Assembly (NCBI GenBank): GCA_964565945.1
Contig: CAZMGY010000016.1
Coordinates: 1 to 17,978, forward strand
Length of the DNA stretch: 17,978 nucleotides
Source of the DNA: CAZMGY01 sp964565945 [NCBI: uncultured bacterium]
GTDB taxonomy: Bacteria; GCA-001730085
Direction of reading: 5' to 3'
This document shows positions 8,457 through 14,977 of this stretch, piece by piece (position 1 is the first letter of the stretch; each line of letters starts with the position of its first letter). The notes below the pieces were generated by a model. That model ran no database searches and was not told where the DNA came from. It saw only the letters and a program-made list of their open reading frames with translations. Made by a program: the position numbers and the translations under genes.

Positions 8457-9818
8457 ATGAAAAAATACTCTTTGATAGCTCCAGAAATTCGCGAAATACT
8501 TGCTGAGGGTGACTACGCCGACAAGATATGTGAAGGCTTTTCGGATTTGCATGCGCACGAAGTGAGCATGTCCCTTGAGGGTTTAGAGTCTGATAAGATT
8601 GTGCAAGTAATCCTTTCTTTTCCCATTTTACGCATGGTGGAGGTGTTTGAACACTTTGACGATGAAGATAAAAAAGATGTTTTTTTGTGCTTTTCAACCG
8701 AAATTCAAGTGAATGTTATTGCGGCTATGTCGCATGACGAGAGGATTGATTTGCTTAAAATCCTTCCCAAAGACTTGCAGGTTTTGATTTTAAAAAAAAT
8801 TGGTCGTAGTGAAAAAGAAGATATTGACCTGTTATTGACCTACGACGAGGGATCGGTTGGCGCTTTGGTGACCAGTGCCTTTGCCGCTGTTGCCGAGGCT
8901 GATACGGTTCAGGATGCGCTCGATCATTTGCGCAAAGATTCTGAAGAGAAAGAGACTATCTACTATATTTATGTTGTCGACCAAGATCAGCACCTTTTGG
9001 GATTGGTGTCGTTGCGGCAGTTAATTGTGGCTAAGCCATATTGTTACATTCGCGATCTAATGAACACTGATATTATCAAGGTTTGTGTCGATGATGATCA
9101 GACAGAAGTGGCCAAAATTATCAAGGATTATGATTTTTTGGCGGTGCCAGCTATTGATGAAGAAGGGCATTTGGTGGGCATTGTGACCGTGGATGATGTG
9201 GTGGACTTAGTTGTGGCCGAAGACACCGAAGATATTCTTAACCTTGGTGCGGCAGGTAAGCACGTTCCTTATCTGTCTTCATCTTCTTTTTCTGCTGCCC
9301 GTCAACGTTTGGTTTGGTTATTAATTTTGATTGGAGTAGGTTTTATTTCTGGATATGTTTTGGAAAGATATCAGGTTGTTTTGGATGCGGTTTTGCCGCT
9401 TATTTTTTTTATTCCTATGCTTTGTGCTTCGGCAGGTAATGCGGGTACGCAGTCGGCGACCGTGGTGATTCGTGAGTTGGCAACCGATGGAATTAGTTCG
9501 CATGATTTAGGAACAGTGTGGTGGAAAGAATTTCGTATTGGTCTATTAGTCGGGCTGGTGTTGGGGAGTTTAGCAGCTGTACGAGCTTTTATTATGGAGC
9601 CAGTGAGTGCTACGGGAATTAAGATGGGACTGACCGTCGGGGGAGCGATGTTTCTTGTGATTCTGATTGCCACATCTTGTGGAGCGCTCTTTCCCATTTT
9701 TTTCAAGCGGATGAATGTTGATCCCGCCCTTATGTCTGGGCCGTTGATTGCCAGTTGTGTGGATGTGTGTTGTTTATTGGCTTATCTTGAGCTAGCACGG
9801 TTTATCTTTCATTTATAA
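8457..9818 (+). CDS. mgtE: Magnesium transporter MgtE
   Basis: This is a Mg2+-selective channel of the inner membrane that is gated by cytoplasmic Mg2+ through its soluble domains. The 453-residue protein has the full architecture: an MgtE N-domain (about 20-130, LHAHEVSMSLEGLESDKIVQVIL), two CBS domains (about 140-205 and 207-265, the second containing YDFLAVPAIDEEGHLVGIVTVDDVVD), then the linking helix and five hydrophobic segments (about 288-453). The pore-family signature appears as ASAGNAGTQSATVVIREL, and the last helices carry DPALMSGPLIASCVDV. It lies 17 bases after efp with AAGGGG upstream of its ATG, and 12 bases before the next gene. No Mg2+ riboswitch is visible, as the gap is too small. 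Regulation is probably at the protein level. Confidence 0.96.
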   Translation: MKKYSLIAPEIREILAEGDYADKICEGFSDLHAHEVSMSLEGLESDKIVQVILSFPILRMVEVFEHFDDEDKKDVFLCFSTEIQVNVIAAMSHDERIDLLKILPKDLQVLILKKIGRSEKEDIDLLLTYDEGSVGALVTSAFAAVAEADTVQDALDHLRKDSEEKETIYYIYVVDQDQHLLGLVSLRQLIVAKPYCYIRDLMNTDIIKVCVDDDQTEVAKIIKDYDFLAVPAIDEEGHLVGIVTVDDVVDLVVAEDTEDILNLGAAGKHVPYLSSSSFSAARQRLVWLLILIGVGFISGYVLERYQVVLDAVLPLIFFIPMLCASAGNAGTQSATVVIRELATDGISSHDLGTVWWKEFRIGLLVGLVLGSLAAVRAFIMEPVSATGIKMGLTVGGAMFLVILIATSCGALFPIFFKRMNVDPALMSGPLIASCVDVCCLLAYLELARFIFHL

Positions 9819-9830
9819 GTAGGTGGGGTG

Positions 9831-10718
9831 ATGCGTTTAAAAGTTCGTGGAAATGATGTCTTTGTGGTTGCTGACGAAGACAAGGAGCGTAAGAGCCTGC
9901 GCCTCAAAGGCTCTTGGAGGCTTGATGAGCAGCATCAATTATCTTACCAGGTCGAAGGTAAGGGGTTCGAATCTCTTCCGAGAATGCTCAAATTTCAAAC
10001 CGATTTGGTTTCGTTGGATCACAACGCTCTGGGTGTTTTGATTACACATAGCTCGAAGGGTTTTGCTGAGCAGACCGTGGTTTTCCAGCTGAAAGGGCAA
10101 TGGATCGTGGACCGTTATAATCGTTTGCGCTTTAAAGTGAAACGGATGAAAGGATCTTCGGATCGTTTGCGATTTGATGGGCATTGGGATCTCAATCAAG
10201 AGCATCATATTGTTTATACGGCACAGCAGACCGCAACACGTGAAAAGCAGAAACTGGTTCTTAAGGGACAATGGAAGATGTTGGATGATCGCTATTTGGC
10301 CTATTATTTTCAGCTGGGTAAACACGACCCCTTGATTATTCGCGCTTATTTGCAAACACGCCATATCCGATCCAAAAAGGATCATATTCGTTATCGATGG
10401 GGTGTAGGGTTTCATAAATCCAAACGATCTTATCGCAAAATATCGTTTTGGGGCTTGTGGAAAGTGTCGCATGATTTGGACGTTCAATTCTCCTTGGACC
10501 AGAACCGTGCGGGTTGGACCTATCGCTTTACCGTTAAAGCTCTTGCCTGGACGGGAGGTCGTTGGATGCTGAGTTTAAAGCATACACAACGCAGTCGATC
10601 GACGTTACAGCTTCGCTTAGATCAATCGTTTTTTCAATCTTCGAAAGCTTTTGTTGCCTGGACGAAACATATGCAAGAATCTTGGGGGGTTCGGGCAGGC
10701 ATTACTATAGCCTTCTAA
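9831..10718 (+). CDS. Beta-rich repeat protein with periodic Gly-x-Trp units, function unknown
   Basis: I do not recognise a named family. The 295-residue protein is built from repeats with the pattern (L/F)-x-G-x-W followed by about eight residues and a short hydrophobic strand: LKGSWRLDEQHQLSY, LKGQWIVDRYNRLRF, FDGHWDLNQEHHIVY, LKGQWKMLDDRYLAYY and FWGLWKVSHDLDVQF. The key Trp residues are at 29, 91, 119, 148 and 210, spaced 62, 28, 29 and 62, so two units between the wide gaps have probably lost their Trp. The alternating pattern suggests a beta-barrel or beta-solenoid. It is very basic in the second half and has no signal peptide, so a cytoplasmic or membrane-surface location is likelier than the outer membrane. 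I chose ATG 9831 over GTG 9828 because AGGTGG at 9821-9826 gives better spacing. It is the last gene of the cluster. Confidence 0.85.
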   Translation: MRLKVRGNDVFVVADEDKERKSLRLKGSWRLDEQHQLSYQVEGKGFESLPRMLKFQTDLVSLDHNALGVLITHSSKGFAEQTVVFQLKGQWIVDRYNRLRFKVKRMKGSSDRLRFDGHWDLNQEHHIVYTAQQTATREKQKLVLKGQWKMLDDRYLAYYFQLGKHDPLIIRAYLQTRHIRSKKDHIRYRWGVGFHKSKRSYRKISFWGLWKVSHDLDVQFSLDQNRAGWTYRFTVKALAWTGGRWMLSLKHTQRSRSTLQLRLDQSFFQSSKAFVAWTKHMQESWGVRAGITIAF

Positions 10719-10739
10719 TAGATGTTATAGTGTTTTTTT
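10703..10739 (+). terminator. Candidate intrinsic terminator after the five-gene cluster
   Basis: The bases ACTATAGC (10704-10711) can pair with GTTATAGT (10724-10731), forming a stem of about eight pairs including one G-T wobble and a 12-base loop. Seven T residues follow (10733-10739). The stem is AT-rich and begins inside the last codons of the upstream gene, so strength is uncertain. Confidence 0.45.
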
Positions 10740-10810
10740 ATGTAATGAGATGTATTTATTTGTTTTAATGTTTTTTAGACAGAATCATAGATAAATTTAT
10801 AAAACATTAA

Positions 10811-10839
10811 TTGATAACTTGTTTTATCTGTGATATACT
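10811..10839 (+). promoter_or_regulatory. Sigma70-like promoter upstream of the 885-residue membrane protein
   Basis: TTGATA (10811-10816) and TATACT (10834-10839) are separated by exactly 17 bases, each one base from consensus. Transcription would start near 10846, leaving an untranslated leader of about 90 bases. I see no clear hairpin, riboswitch or good Shine-Dalgarno in that leader. The region 10719-10938 holds nothing else I can support. Confidence 0.65.
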
Positions 10840-10938
10840 TGGCTTGAGGTGTGAGGATTGTTATTTTTTGTAATGAATGTCGATTCTCATCAATATTTAA
10901 AGACGGAACCAAAGGGTATGAAAGTTTAGATTTTTGTC

Positions 10939-13596
10939 ATGATATTTCGAATCATTTCACTCGTTGTTGTGCAGATTTTTTTATTCACTGGTTTTTCTTT
11001 TGAGCTAAGCCATGCCTTGGCGCCCACGTCTAACATTCCTGATCAAGACGAGGTTCGCCTTAGTGTTGAGAACATGGAGCAATCTACTATTGCCGACCAA
11101 CAAAAATTGGGTGCGACGGATCGGGGGCAAGAAGATAGCAAGAAAGGCAAGATGTCTAAGCTTGAGGGAAAATCTGGAGAGAGGGCGGAGACAGCTTCTC
11201 TTAGTAGCGATCAAGTTCCTTGGTACAAACGCAATATACGTTCAATCATTTTTATTGTGTCGATGGGTGTAATTGTACTTATTTCTCTTGGACTTGCGGT
11301 GGCGGGTATTTTGGAAGGTTTGACCGTGGCTGGCCTGGTTATTGGTTTTGTTGCTCTAGGTATTGTGGCTTTGTACTTCCTATATCGAGGATGGAATTGG
11401 ATAGGGAAGCATCCTCGAGTGCGGTTTGCTTTATTGCTTACTGTTGTCTTAGCCGTTGCATGCTTGGGGCTTGTATCTGTGTTAGGATTTTTGATAACGG
11501 TCACTGGAGGTACCATCTTGCTTGTGTTGGCGGGTCTGTTGTTCATTTTTGCGATTGTGAAGCATCCTTTCGGTAAGGAAGATAGCGAAGATGTGGAAAA
11601 AAATGTCGAAGACGGTAAGACAAATTTATCCAAGACAAATTTATCCAAGACAGATTCATCCGAGACAGATTCATCTGGGACAGATTTATCCGAGACAGAT
11701 TTATCCGAGGATACAGATGCTTCTCAACCTAATGTCGATGAGAAGAAACAAAGAGAAAAAATGGAACAGGAGCGTAGGGAAGAGGAAGAGGAAGAGGCAC
11801 GAAGCACTAAAGATAAGTTTTTCGCTATTGTGAATCGAATGCAGAAGGCGCTCGACACAGGCAACAATCAAGAAGTTATTAACATTAATAAAAACTTTAC
11901 GGAAGTGCTAAAGAATTTTAAGGGTGATTTTGACATAAATGGCCTAGAGAAAAAAGCTCAAAAAATTGTTCAACAGGCAGAAACAAATCTGCAAAAGTTC
12001 ACACAAGAAAAACGGGAACATGCAGAACAGCATGACTTGCTCTTCAATGTTATACCGACGGGTCAAAAGAAGGTTCCATTTAAGATTTCTGTTAGAGTAG
12101 CTGATTCGGTGACATATGAGGACTTGCAAAAGGCTCTTCTTGCTGCTGTGCGCCAGATTAAATATGACGGAGATGTTCTTACTAATCTACAAAACTGGAA
12201 TTTTCCTTTTAAAATTAAACTTGGAGATAAAGTTTTAAATAGGAGTAACTATAGAGATATTTTCTTGCCTCAAAACAGAGGTGTTTCGTTAAGCCTCTTG
12301 GCTCAGCAGGATGATCTTCAATTAGGGTTGTCAGGTTCTGCTGTTCAAGACGAAGACCCCATTCGACAACGACAAACTCAGGAAGAAAATTTTTCGAATT
12401 ATCTTACGAGCTTGGCTAGCGCTTATTATGAAAAAGATGGTAGTGTGAGAACGCGCCGTTTTGAGGATCAACCTGTTGAAAGTGTTGATTTAAAACAGTA
12501 TGAGTTAACGGAAGGTCAAAATTTTGCTTCAAATTTTGGTGCACTTGAGTTGGAGAAGCGTAGCGAGAATGGCAAACAGGGTGCTGCTCAGAATGCTGAA
12601 CAAGGAGGAGGAGCTGAGGTATGGAAGCCCCTATCTGCCCTACCTTCCCTATCTAACAGAGGTGGCGAGGATAATGTTGGCGAAATTGGATATATCACAA
12701 ATAGCACAACGATCCCTCAGAATGCTGAACAAGGAGGAGGAGTTGAGACATGGGAGTCGTCCCTACCTGACCTAGCTGCCCTATCTGACAGAAGTGGCGA
12801 GGATAGTGTTGGCGAAATTGGATATAGCGCAAATAGCACAACGATCTCTCAGAATTCTGAACAAGAAGAAGGGGTGTGGGAGCACCTATCTGTCGCAAAT
12901 AGCAACAAGAACATTCAGCAGAATACTGAGGGGATGATGCTTTTGCAGTCACCGGGAAGTACACAACAAGAATTTTATCGCATAGAAGTGGAACCGTCTT
13001 TGGTGCCAGGGTTGAAAGCTAAGGCCAAAGTTAAAGAAATTTCTGGAGTGGGTTTACATTTTGCTGATCAACGGACAATTGCTTCTAATAGTGGAAATGA
13101 TGTTTTCTTAGATCGAGGGACTGTTGAACAATTACATCAACAAGCTGCTACAGGTCGACAAACATGGGCCCAAAATGGTGCTCAAATGCTTTATGTTTTT
13201 GAAGCGCAGCAAATACATTTACGCCAGCAACGCAAGTTTCTTTATCGTAAGGCGGCGGAAGGTAAAGCTGATATTCAGTTGGAAGCCGATACTATTATTG
13301 CTATGGCTCTTAGACATGATGTTACTTATGTGCAAGAGTACATTCATATGCTCGAGTTCTTGGCTGGTTTAGGGAGCACAGCTGAGTATGATCGTTCAAA
13401 CTTAGAGCGAGTTAAAAAGGTTTTTGAATTGGTCAAAGATAACATTTCTAAGCTTAAGGCTCTTCAAAAAAATGGTATGCTTAACGAGTCTTCTGACGAA
13501 AGTTTATTGTCTCAACTTGAGCTTTCTAAAGATGTCGTTGCAGAAAAACTAGCCAATGTCTTTACCGAAAATATCAAGGCTTTGGTTTCTGCTTAA
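10939..13596 (+). CDS. Membrane protein with signal peptide, four TM segments, coiled coil, possible ubiquitin-like domain and repeats
   Basis: This 885-residue protein is not one I recognise. Residues 1-27 form a signal peptide ending SHA before LAPTSN. Four hydrophobic segments follow (about 103-124, 128-150, 159-184, 187-206). With the signal peptide cleaved, the long C-terminal part would lie outside the cytoplasm. Residues 227-256 are six five-residue repeats of the type (K/E)T(N/D)LS, followed by a charged coiled coil (about 265-365). Residues 367-457 have the strand-strand-helix-strand-strand order of ubiquitin-like domains, with TYEDLQKALLAAV as the helix and FKIKLGDKVLNRSNYRDI resembling the ubiquitin strand-3 region. 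There is no C-terminal Gly-Gly. Residues 551-655 hold 43/44-residue repeats (QNAEQGGG...GEDxVGEIGY). The last 220 residues are mostly helical, with ADTIIAMALRHDVTYVQEYIHMLEFL. The ATG at 10939 lacks a clear Shine-Dalgarno, but a stop at 10927 rules out an earlier ATG, GTG or TTG start. It stands as its own transcription unit, convergent with the squalene/phytoene synthase gene. Confidence 0.85.
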   Translation: MIFRIISLVVVQIFLFTGFSFELSHALAPTSNIPDQDEVRLSVENMEQSTIADQQKLGATDRGQEDSKKGKMSKLEGKSGERAETASLSSDQVPWYKRNIRSIIFIVSMGVIVLISLGLAVAGILEGLTVAGLVIGFVALGIVALYFLYRGWNWIGKHPRVRFALLLTVVLAVACLGLVSVLGFLITVTGGTILLVLAGLLFIFAIVKHPFGKEDSEDVEKNVEDGKTNLSKTNLSKTDSSETDSSGTDLSETDLSEDTDASQPNVDEKKQREKMEQERREEEEEEARSTKDKFFAIVNRMQKALDTGNNQEVININKNFTEVLKNFKGDFDINGLEKKAQKIVQQAETNLQKFTQEKREHAEQHDLLFNVIPTGQKKVPFKISVRVADSVTYEDLQKALLAAVRQIKYDGDVLTNLQNWNFPFKIKLGDKVLNRSNYRDIFLPQNRGVSLSLLAQQDDLQLGLSGSAVQDEDPIRQRQTQEENFSNYLTSLASAYYEKDGSVRTRRFEDQPVESVDLKQYELTEGQNFASNFGALELEKRSENGKQGAAQNAEQGGGAEVWKPLSALPSLSNRGGEDNVGEIGYITNSTTIPQNAEQGGGVETWESSLPDLAALSDRSGEDSVGEIGYSANSTTISQNSEQEEGVWEHLSVANSNKNIQQNTEGMMLLQSPGSTQQEFYRIEVEPSLVPGLKAKAKVKEISGVGLHFADQRTIASNSGNDVFLDRGTVEQLHQQAATGRQTWAQNGAQMLYVFEAQQIHLRQQRKFLYRKAAEGKADIQLEADTIIAMALRHDVTYVQEYIHMLEFLAGLGSTAEYDRSNLERVKKVFELVKDNISKLKALQKNGMLNESSDESLLSQLELSKDVVAEKLANVFTENIKALVSA
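11617..11706 (+). repeat. Six tandem 15-bp units in frame
   Basis: Six consecutive 15-base units of the form (a/g)agacaaatttatcc and variants run from 11617 to 11706. They encode KTNLS, KTNLS, KTDSS, ETDSS, GTDLS and ETDLS. The period is a multiple of three, so gain or loss of a unit keeps the frame. The Ser/Thr-rich acidic tract sits between the last membrane helix and the coiled coil and is probably a flexible linker. Confidence 0.9.
12589..12903 (+). repeat. Tandem in-frame repeats of 129 and 132 bp, about 2.4 copies
   Basis: The string cagaatgctgaacaaggagg starts at 12589 and recurs at 12718. A diverged form (cagaattctgaacaag) starts at 12850, giving periods of 129 and 132 bases. Each unit encodes QNAEQGGG(A/V)E-x-W...LPxLxxLSxRxGEDxVGEIGYxxNSTTI. 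The one-codon difference lies in the middle of the unit. The third unit is partial and degraded. Confidence 0.85.
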
Positions 13597-13613
13597 TCAC
13601 TTGATTTTCATCT

Positions 13614-14699
13614 TTAGGGCTTAATGATTTTGTTGCGCAATTTGCGATAGATATATTTGATCCAGCCATTGTTCCAAAAAAACAAGCTGCTCAAATAAAT
13701 CACCCGAGACACTGTGTGGCGTGTAATCTTAATGGATTTATGACCTGTGACAAGGTTGCGGTTATCTTTAGCAACCACTAACGTTTCCATGGCAAATAAT
13801 AAGGGCCACAAGCAAAACAAGCGCATCCGCATCTCTTTACGCGGAATCAGAAGGGTGTAAGCCAAAGCATCGTCCAAATGAGACACCGCTTTTTCTACCA
13901 GATCGTTGAGAGCCATCATAGCTTGCTCATTGTGGGCATCTTCGAAAAAAGACTTAATCGGTAGACCGTAGCGATTGGCTAGTTCAACGGGAATATAACA
14001 CCAGCCACGTTTATAATCTTTGTGACTGTCTTTAATGATGTTAGTGATTTGAAGTCCAAGTCCAAACGCAACCTCTTTGTTTTGCATTTCGAATTGTAAC
14101 TGTGTGGGAATATTTTTAGAATAAGCGGCAAAGAGTCGCGTGAGAAGTTTACCTACGGTTCCAGCGACATAATAGCAGTAATTATCCAAGTCTTTGAAGG
14201 TGATAATGCTAAAACTTTTGTCTTTTTGTTCTTGAATGGCGGCGATCATGCCTTGGCACATTTCTTGCACACAATCACGAATGGCTTGGCGGAATTCGAG
14301 GCGCAAGTTGAGGTAATTGATAAACACCTTCTCACAATTGAGAATGAGATGGTAGTAAGGGTGGAGTTGCTCTTTAAAGCGAAAGGGTTCTTTTAATTGT
14401 TCCATTTGGTAATTTTGGATAACGTCGTGGTTAAATAGAAATGAAAAATTTTGAAGAAGTTGAATTTTGAGCGTATCTTCGAGGGAGGCGCTGTCTTCAA
14501 AGGTATCGGCAATACGACACATGAGGTATCCACATAGAACCGCCCGATACAATTCGCCATGCAAGACATTGATATTAAGCGCAAAGGTGCGTGAAACTTT
14601 AGGCAAAATACGTTTGCAATAATTATTGGCTTCGCTTAATGTGTGTGAAGAAATTGTCTCATCCATATCCTTAGTATGATACTCATAATTGCTCGGCAA
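13614..14699 (-). CDS. Squalene/phytoene synthase family protein
   Basis: The family condenses two prenyl diphosphates head-to-head (farnesyl for squalene, geranylgeranyl for phytoene) at the membrane face. The two Mg2+-diphosphate motifs are visible as DTFED (residues 65-69 from the TTG start) and DSHKD (224-228, within ITNIIKDSHKDYKRGWCYIP). Other landmarks are LPKVSRTFALNI near the N-terminus and YCYYVAGTVGKLLTRLFAAY, the last reading closer to squalene synthases. Length is 361 residues from TTG 14699 or 350 from ATG 14666. The TTG has no Shine-Dalgarno, and AAGGAT lies only two bases from the ATG, so the start is unresolved. A promoter-like pair just upstream favours the ATG. No desaturase, cyclase or HpnC/D/E partner is in the window, so squalene versus phytoene cannot be decided. 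Confidence 0.93.
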   Translation of the reverse strand: MPSNYEYHTKDMDETISSHTLSEANNYCKRILPKVSRTFALNINVLHGELYRAVLCGYLMCRIADTFEDSASLEDTLKIQLLQNFSFLFNHDVIQNYQMEQLKEPFRFKEQLHPYYHLILNCEKVFINYLNLRLEFRQAIRDCVQEMCQGMIAAIQEQKDKSFSIITFKDLDNYCYYVAGTVGKLLTRLFAAYSKNIPTQLQFEMQNKEVAFGLGLQITNIIKDSHKDYKRGWCYIPVELANRYGLPIKSFFEDAHNEQAMMALNDLVEKAVSHLDDALAYTLLIPRKEMRMRLFCLWPLLFAMETLVVAKDNRNLVTGHKSIKITRHTVSRVIYLSSLFFWNNGWIKYIYRKLRNKIIKP

Positions 14700-14704
14700 A
14701 TCAA
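14676..14704 (-). promoter_or_regulatory. Possible promoter for the squalene/phytoene synthase gene
   Basis: On the minus strand, TTGATT (14704-14699) and TATCAT (14681-14676) are 17 bases apart. Transcription would begin only about four bases before ATG 14666, implying a nearly leaderless message and excluding the TTG start at 14699. The element scores are modest, so this may be chance. Confidence 0.3.
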
Positions 14705-14711
14705 ATTTTAG

Positions 14712-14862
14712 ATAATGGGAGGATTAGCAAATGAGCTGCGCTATCTCCGGATTGAGGACGTGGACTTTGAGAACGATATGATTTACGTGTGAACTAGGGC
14801 AGATTGGTCAGCAAAGTCTGACAAAAATTAAGCGATTAACCTGGTGATGTTGGAGGGGTGAA
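14712..14862 (+). pseudogene. Decayed fragment of a tyrosine recombinase (phage-type integrase)
   Basis: In one frame the sequence reads GGLANELRYLRIEDVDFENDMIYV, then a TGA stop (14788-14790), then TRADWSAKSDKN, a TAA stop and AINLVMLEG. The first part closely matches the start of the catalytic domain of tyrosine recombinases, where GLR-x-E-hhxLxxxDhD follows the helix holding the first catalytic Arg. The second part matches the following beta-hairpin with a Lys (AKSDK). The expected GLR is GLA here, so the first catalytic Arg is lost. Two in-frame stops and no flanking domains mean it is dead. It lies between the squalene/phytoene synthase gene and the PTP promoter. The match is from memory of the family, not a search. 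Confidence 0.5.
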
Positions 14863-14896
14863 GTTTTAAATAACAGGAGTTTTTGTAAGAGTTTTA

Positions 14897-14927
14897 TTGA
14901 CAGGTACTTTATTTTATGCTATATAAA
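14897..14927 (+). promoter_or_regulatory. Sigma70-like promoter for the tandem PTP gene
   Basis: A perfect -35 TTGACA (14897-14902) is followed 17 bases later by TATATA (14920-14925), or at 19 bases by TATAAA (14922-14927). The leader would be about 45 bases. A strong Shine-Dalgarno, AAGGGGAGG (14963-14971), lies six bases before the ATG at 14978. This gene therefore looks well expressed and independently transcribed. Confidence 0.65.
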
Positions 14928-14977
14928 CGTCTTAAGAAAGTATTGATAAATAATGAGAAAATAAGGGGAGGATTAAT

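Noticed and set aside
10918-10929. A three-codon leader ORF (MKV) upstream of the 885-residue protein
   Set aside because: Its purine-rich AAAGGG is only one base from the ATG, and the ORF is too short to distinguish from chance.
11591-11833. A small plus-strand frame reading repeated QIYPR
   Set aside because: It is the out-of-frame reading of the 15-bp repeats inside the larger protein and has no start signal of its own.
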